From G963422565 sp963422565 (lineage in GTDB: Bacteria; Pseudomonadota; Alphaproteobacteria; MPNO01), in assembly GCA_963422565.1 (NCBI GenBank), contig OY730228.1:2480001-2544000 (forward strand): DNA of 64,000 nucleotides, given 5' to 3'. Below the pieces are notes generated by a model, which made no database searches, had not been told where the DNA came from, and was given only the letters and a program-made list of their open reading frames with translations. The first letter of the stretch is position 1. Each line of letters begins with the position of its first letter. A program made the position numbers and the translations under genes. Shown piece after piece: positions 63,958-64,000 of the stretch.

Positions 63958-64000
63958 CCGAGTCTCCGGGCAGGCGCCTGAGGATCGCGCACGTCTCCAG
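63954..64000 (+). CDS. Transglutaminase-like protein, N-terminal fragment (partial)
   Basis: ATG 63954 overlaps the alpha-E stop. Only MTESPGRRLRIAHVS is visible before the window ends. An N-terminal 'RLRI.H.T.Y.Y' strand is typical of the bacterial transglutaminase-like proteins that follow ATP-grasp/alpha-E pairs. The call relies mostly on gene order. Confidence 0.55.
   Translation, partial: MTESPGRRLRIAHVS

Overview
The window reads as core chromosome of a high-GC alphaproteobacterium, probably in or near the Rhodospirillales. I base this on the coxB-coxA-ctaB-small ORF-ctaG-coxC-surf1-thrC-M16 protease order, the two-domain PstC/PstA proteins, the pst-phoU-phoB layout, a bactofilin, and strong G/C third-position bias throughout. 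I see no tRNA, rRNA, CRISPR array, insertion sequence, phage gene or plasmid function. Almost every base is coding, and many gene pairs are joined by ATGA or GTGA overlaps. The assignment to a taxon is inference.

Layout, left to right. (1) 1-5393: end of pstS, then pstC-pstA-pstB-phoU-phoB, the phosphate uptake and control operon. (2) 5351-10531: housekeeping genes: adenosine kinase with a small macro-domain remnant at its 3' end, an EI24/CysZ-like membrane protein, bactofilin, a lipoprotein, endonuclease III, DUF2244, and an AraC-HTH/alkyltransferase fusion. (3) 10538-19295: a MaoC-like dehydratase with a TauD dioxygenase, two adjacent unequal cupins behind a textbook sigma70 promoter, a DUF255 thioredoxin-fold protein, a second alkyltransferase, a lytic-transglycosylase-like lipoprotein, a VOC protein, a sirtuin and an AhpD-like protein. 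(4) 19292-32269: acetoacetyl-CoA synthetase; a forward operon (Asp-box propeller, DUF2848, MetE-core methyltransferase); then a long reverse run of etfB-etfA, 3-hydroxyacyl-CoA dehydrogenase, EamA transporter, a second MetE-core methyltransferase, isochorismatase-like hydrolase and a SelD fused to a flavin oxidoreductase. (5) 32392-39463: a fumarate-reductase-like flavoprotein with a mini 2Fe-2S partner, divergent from etfBA; gamma-glutamyltransferase; two poorly characterised genes; ubiD. (6) 39786-49874: the aa3-type cytochrome c oxidase operon and assembly factors, an M32 carboxypeptidase, thrC and the M16 protease. (7) 49893-55673: YqgE, a DsbD/ScsB-like protein, peroxiredoxin, rnhA, ispH, a double CDGSH protein and a lipoprotein. 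(8) 55713-60348: a complete Liv-type ABC importer followed by a Rossmann-fold dehydrogenase-like gene. (9) 61507-64000: a circularly permuted ATP-grasp, alpha-E and transglutaminase-like trio, the last cut by the window edge.

The least ordinary parts are four. One is the 21.6-30.4 kb region, where a SelD-oxidoreductase fusion sits between two zinc-ligand-retaining MetE-core proteins. The second is the fumarate-reductase-like flavoprotein that has lost the FHPTG substrate motif and the covalent-FAD histidine, and its truncated Fe-S partner. The third is two genes that seem to need rare start codons (rnhA from ATT, the livG-like gene from CTG). The fourth is a pair of gene remnants (macro domain; AlbA_2/HATPase_c_4 C-terminus). 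None of these is proof of a new system; the first two are the best leads.
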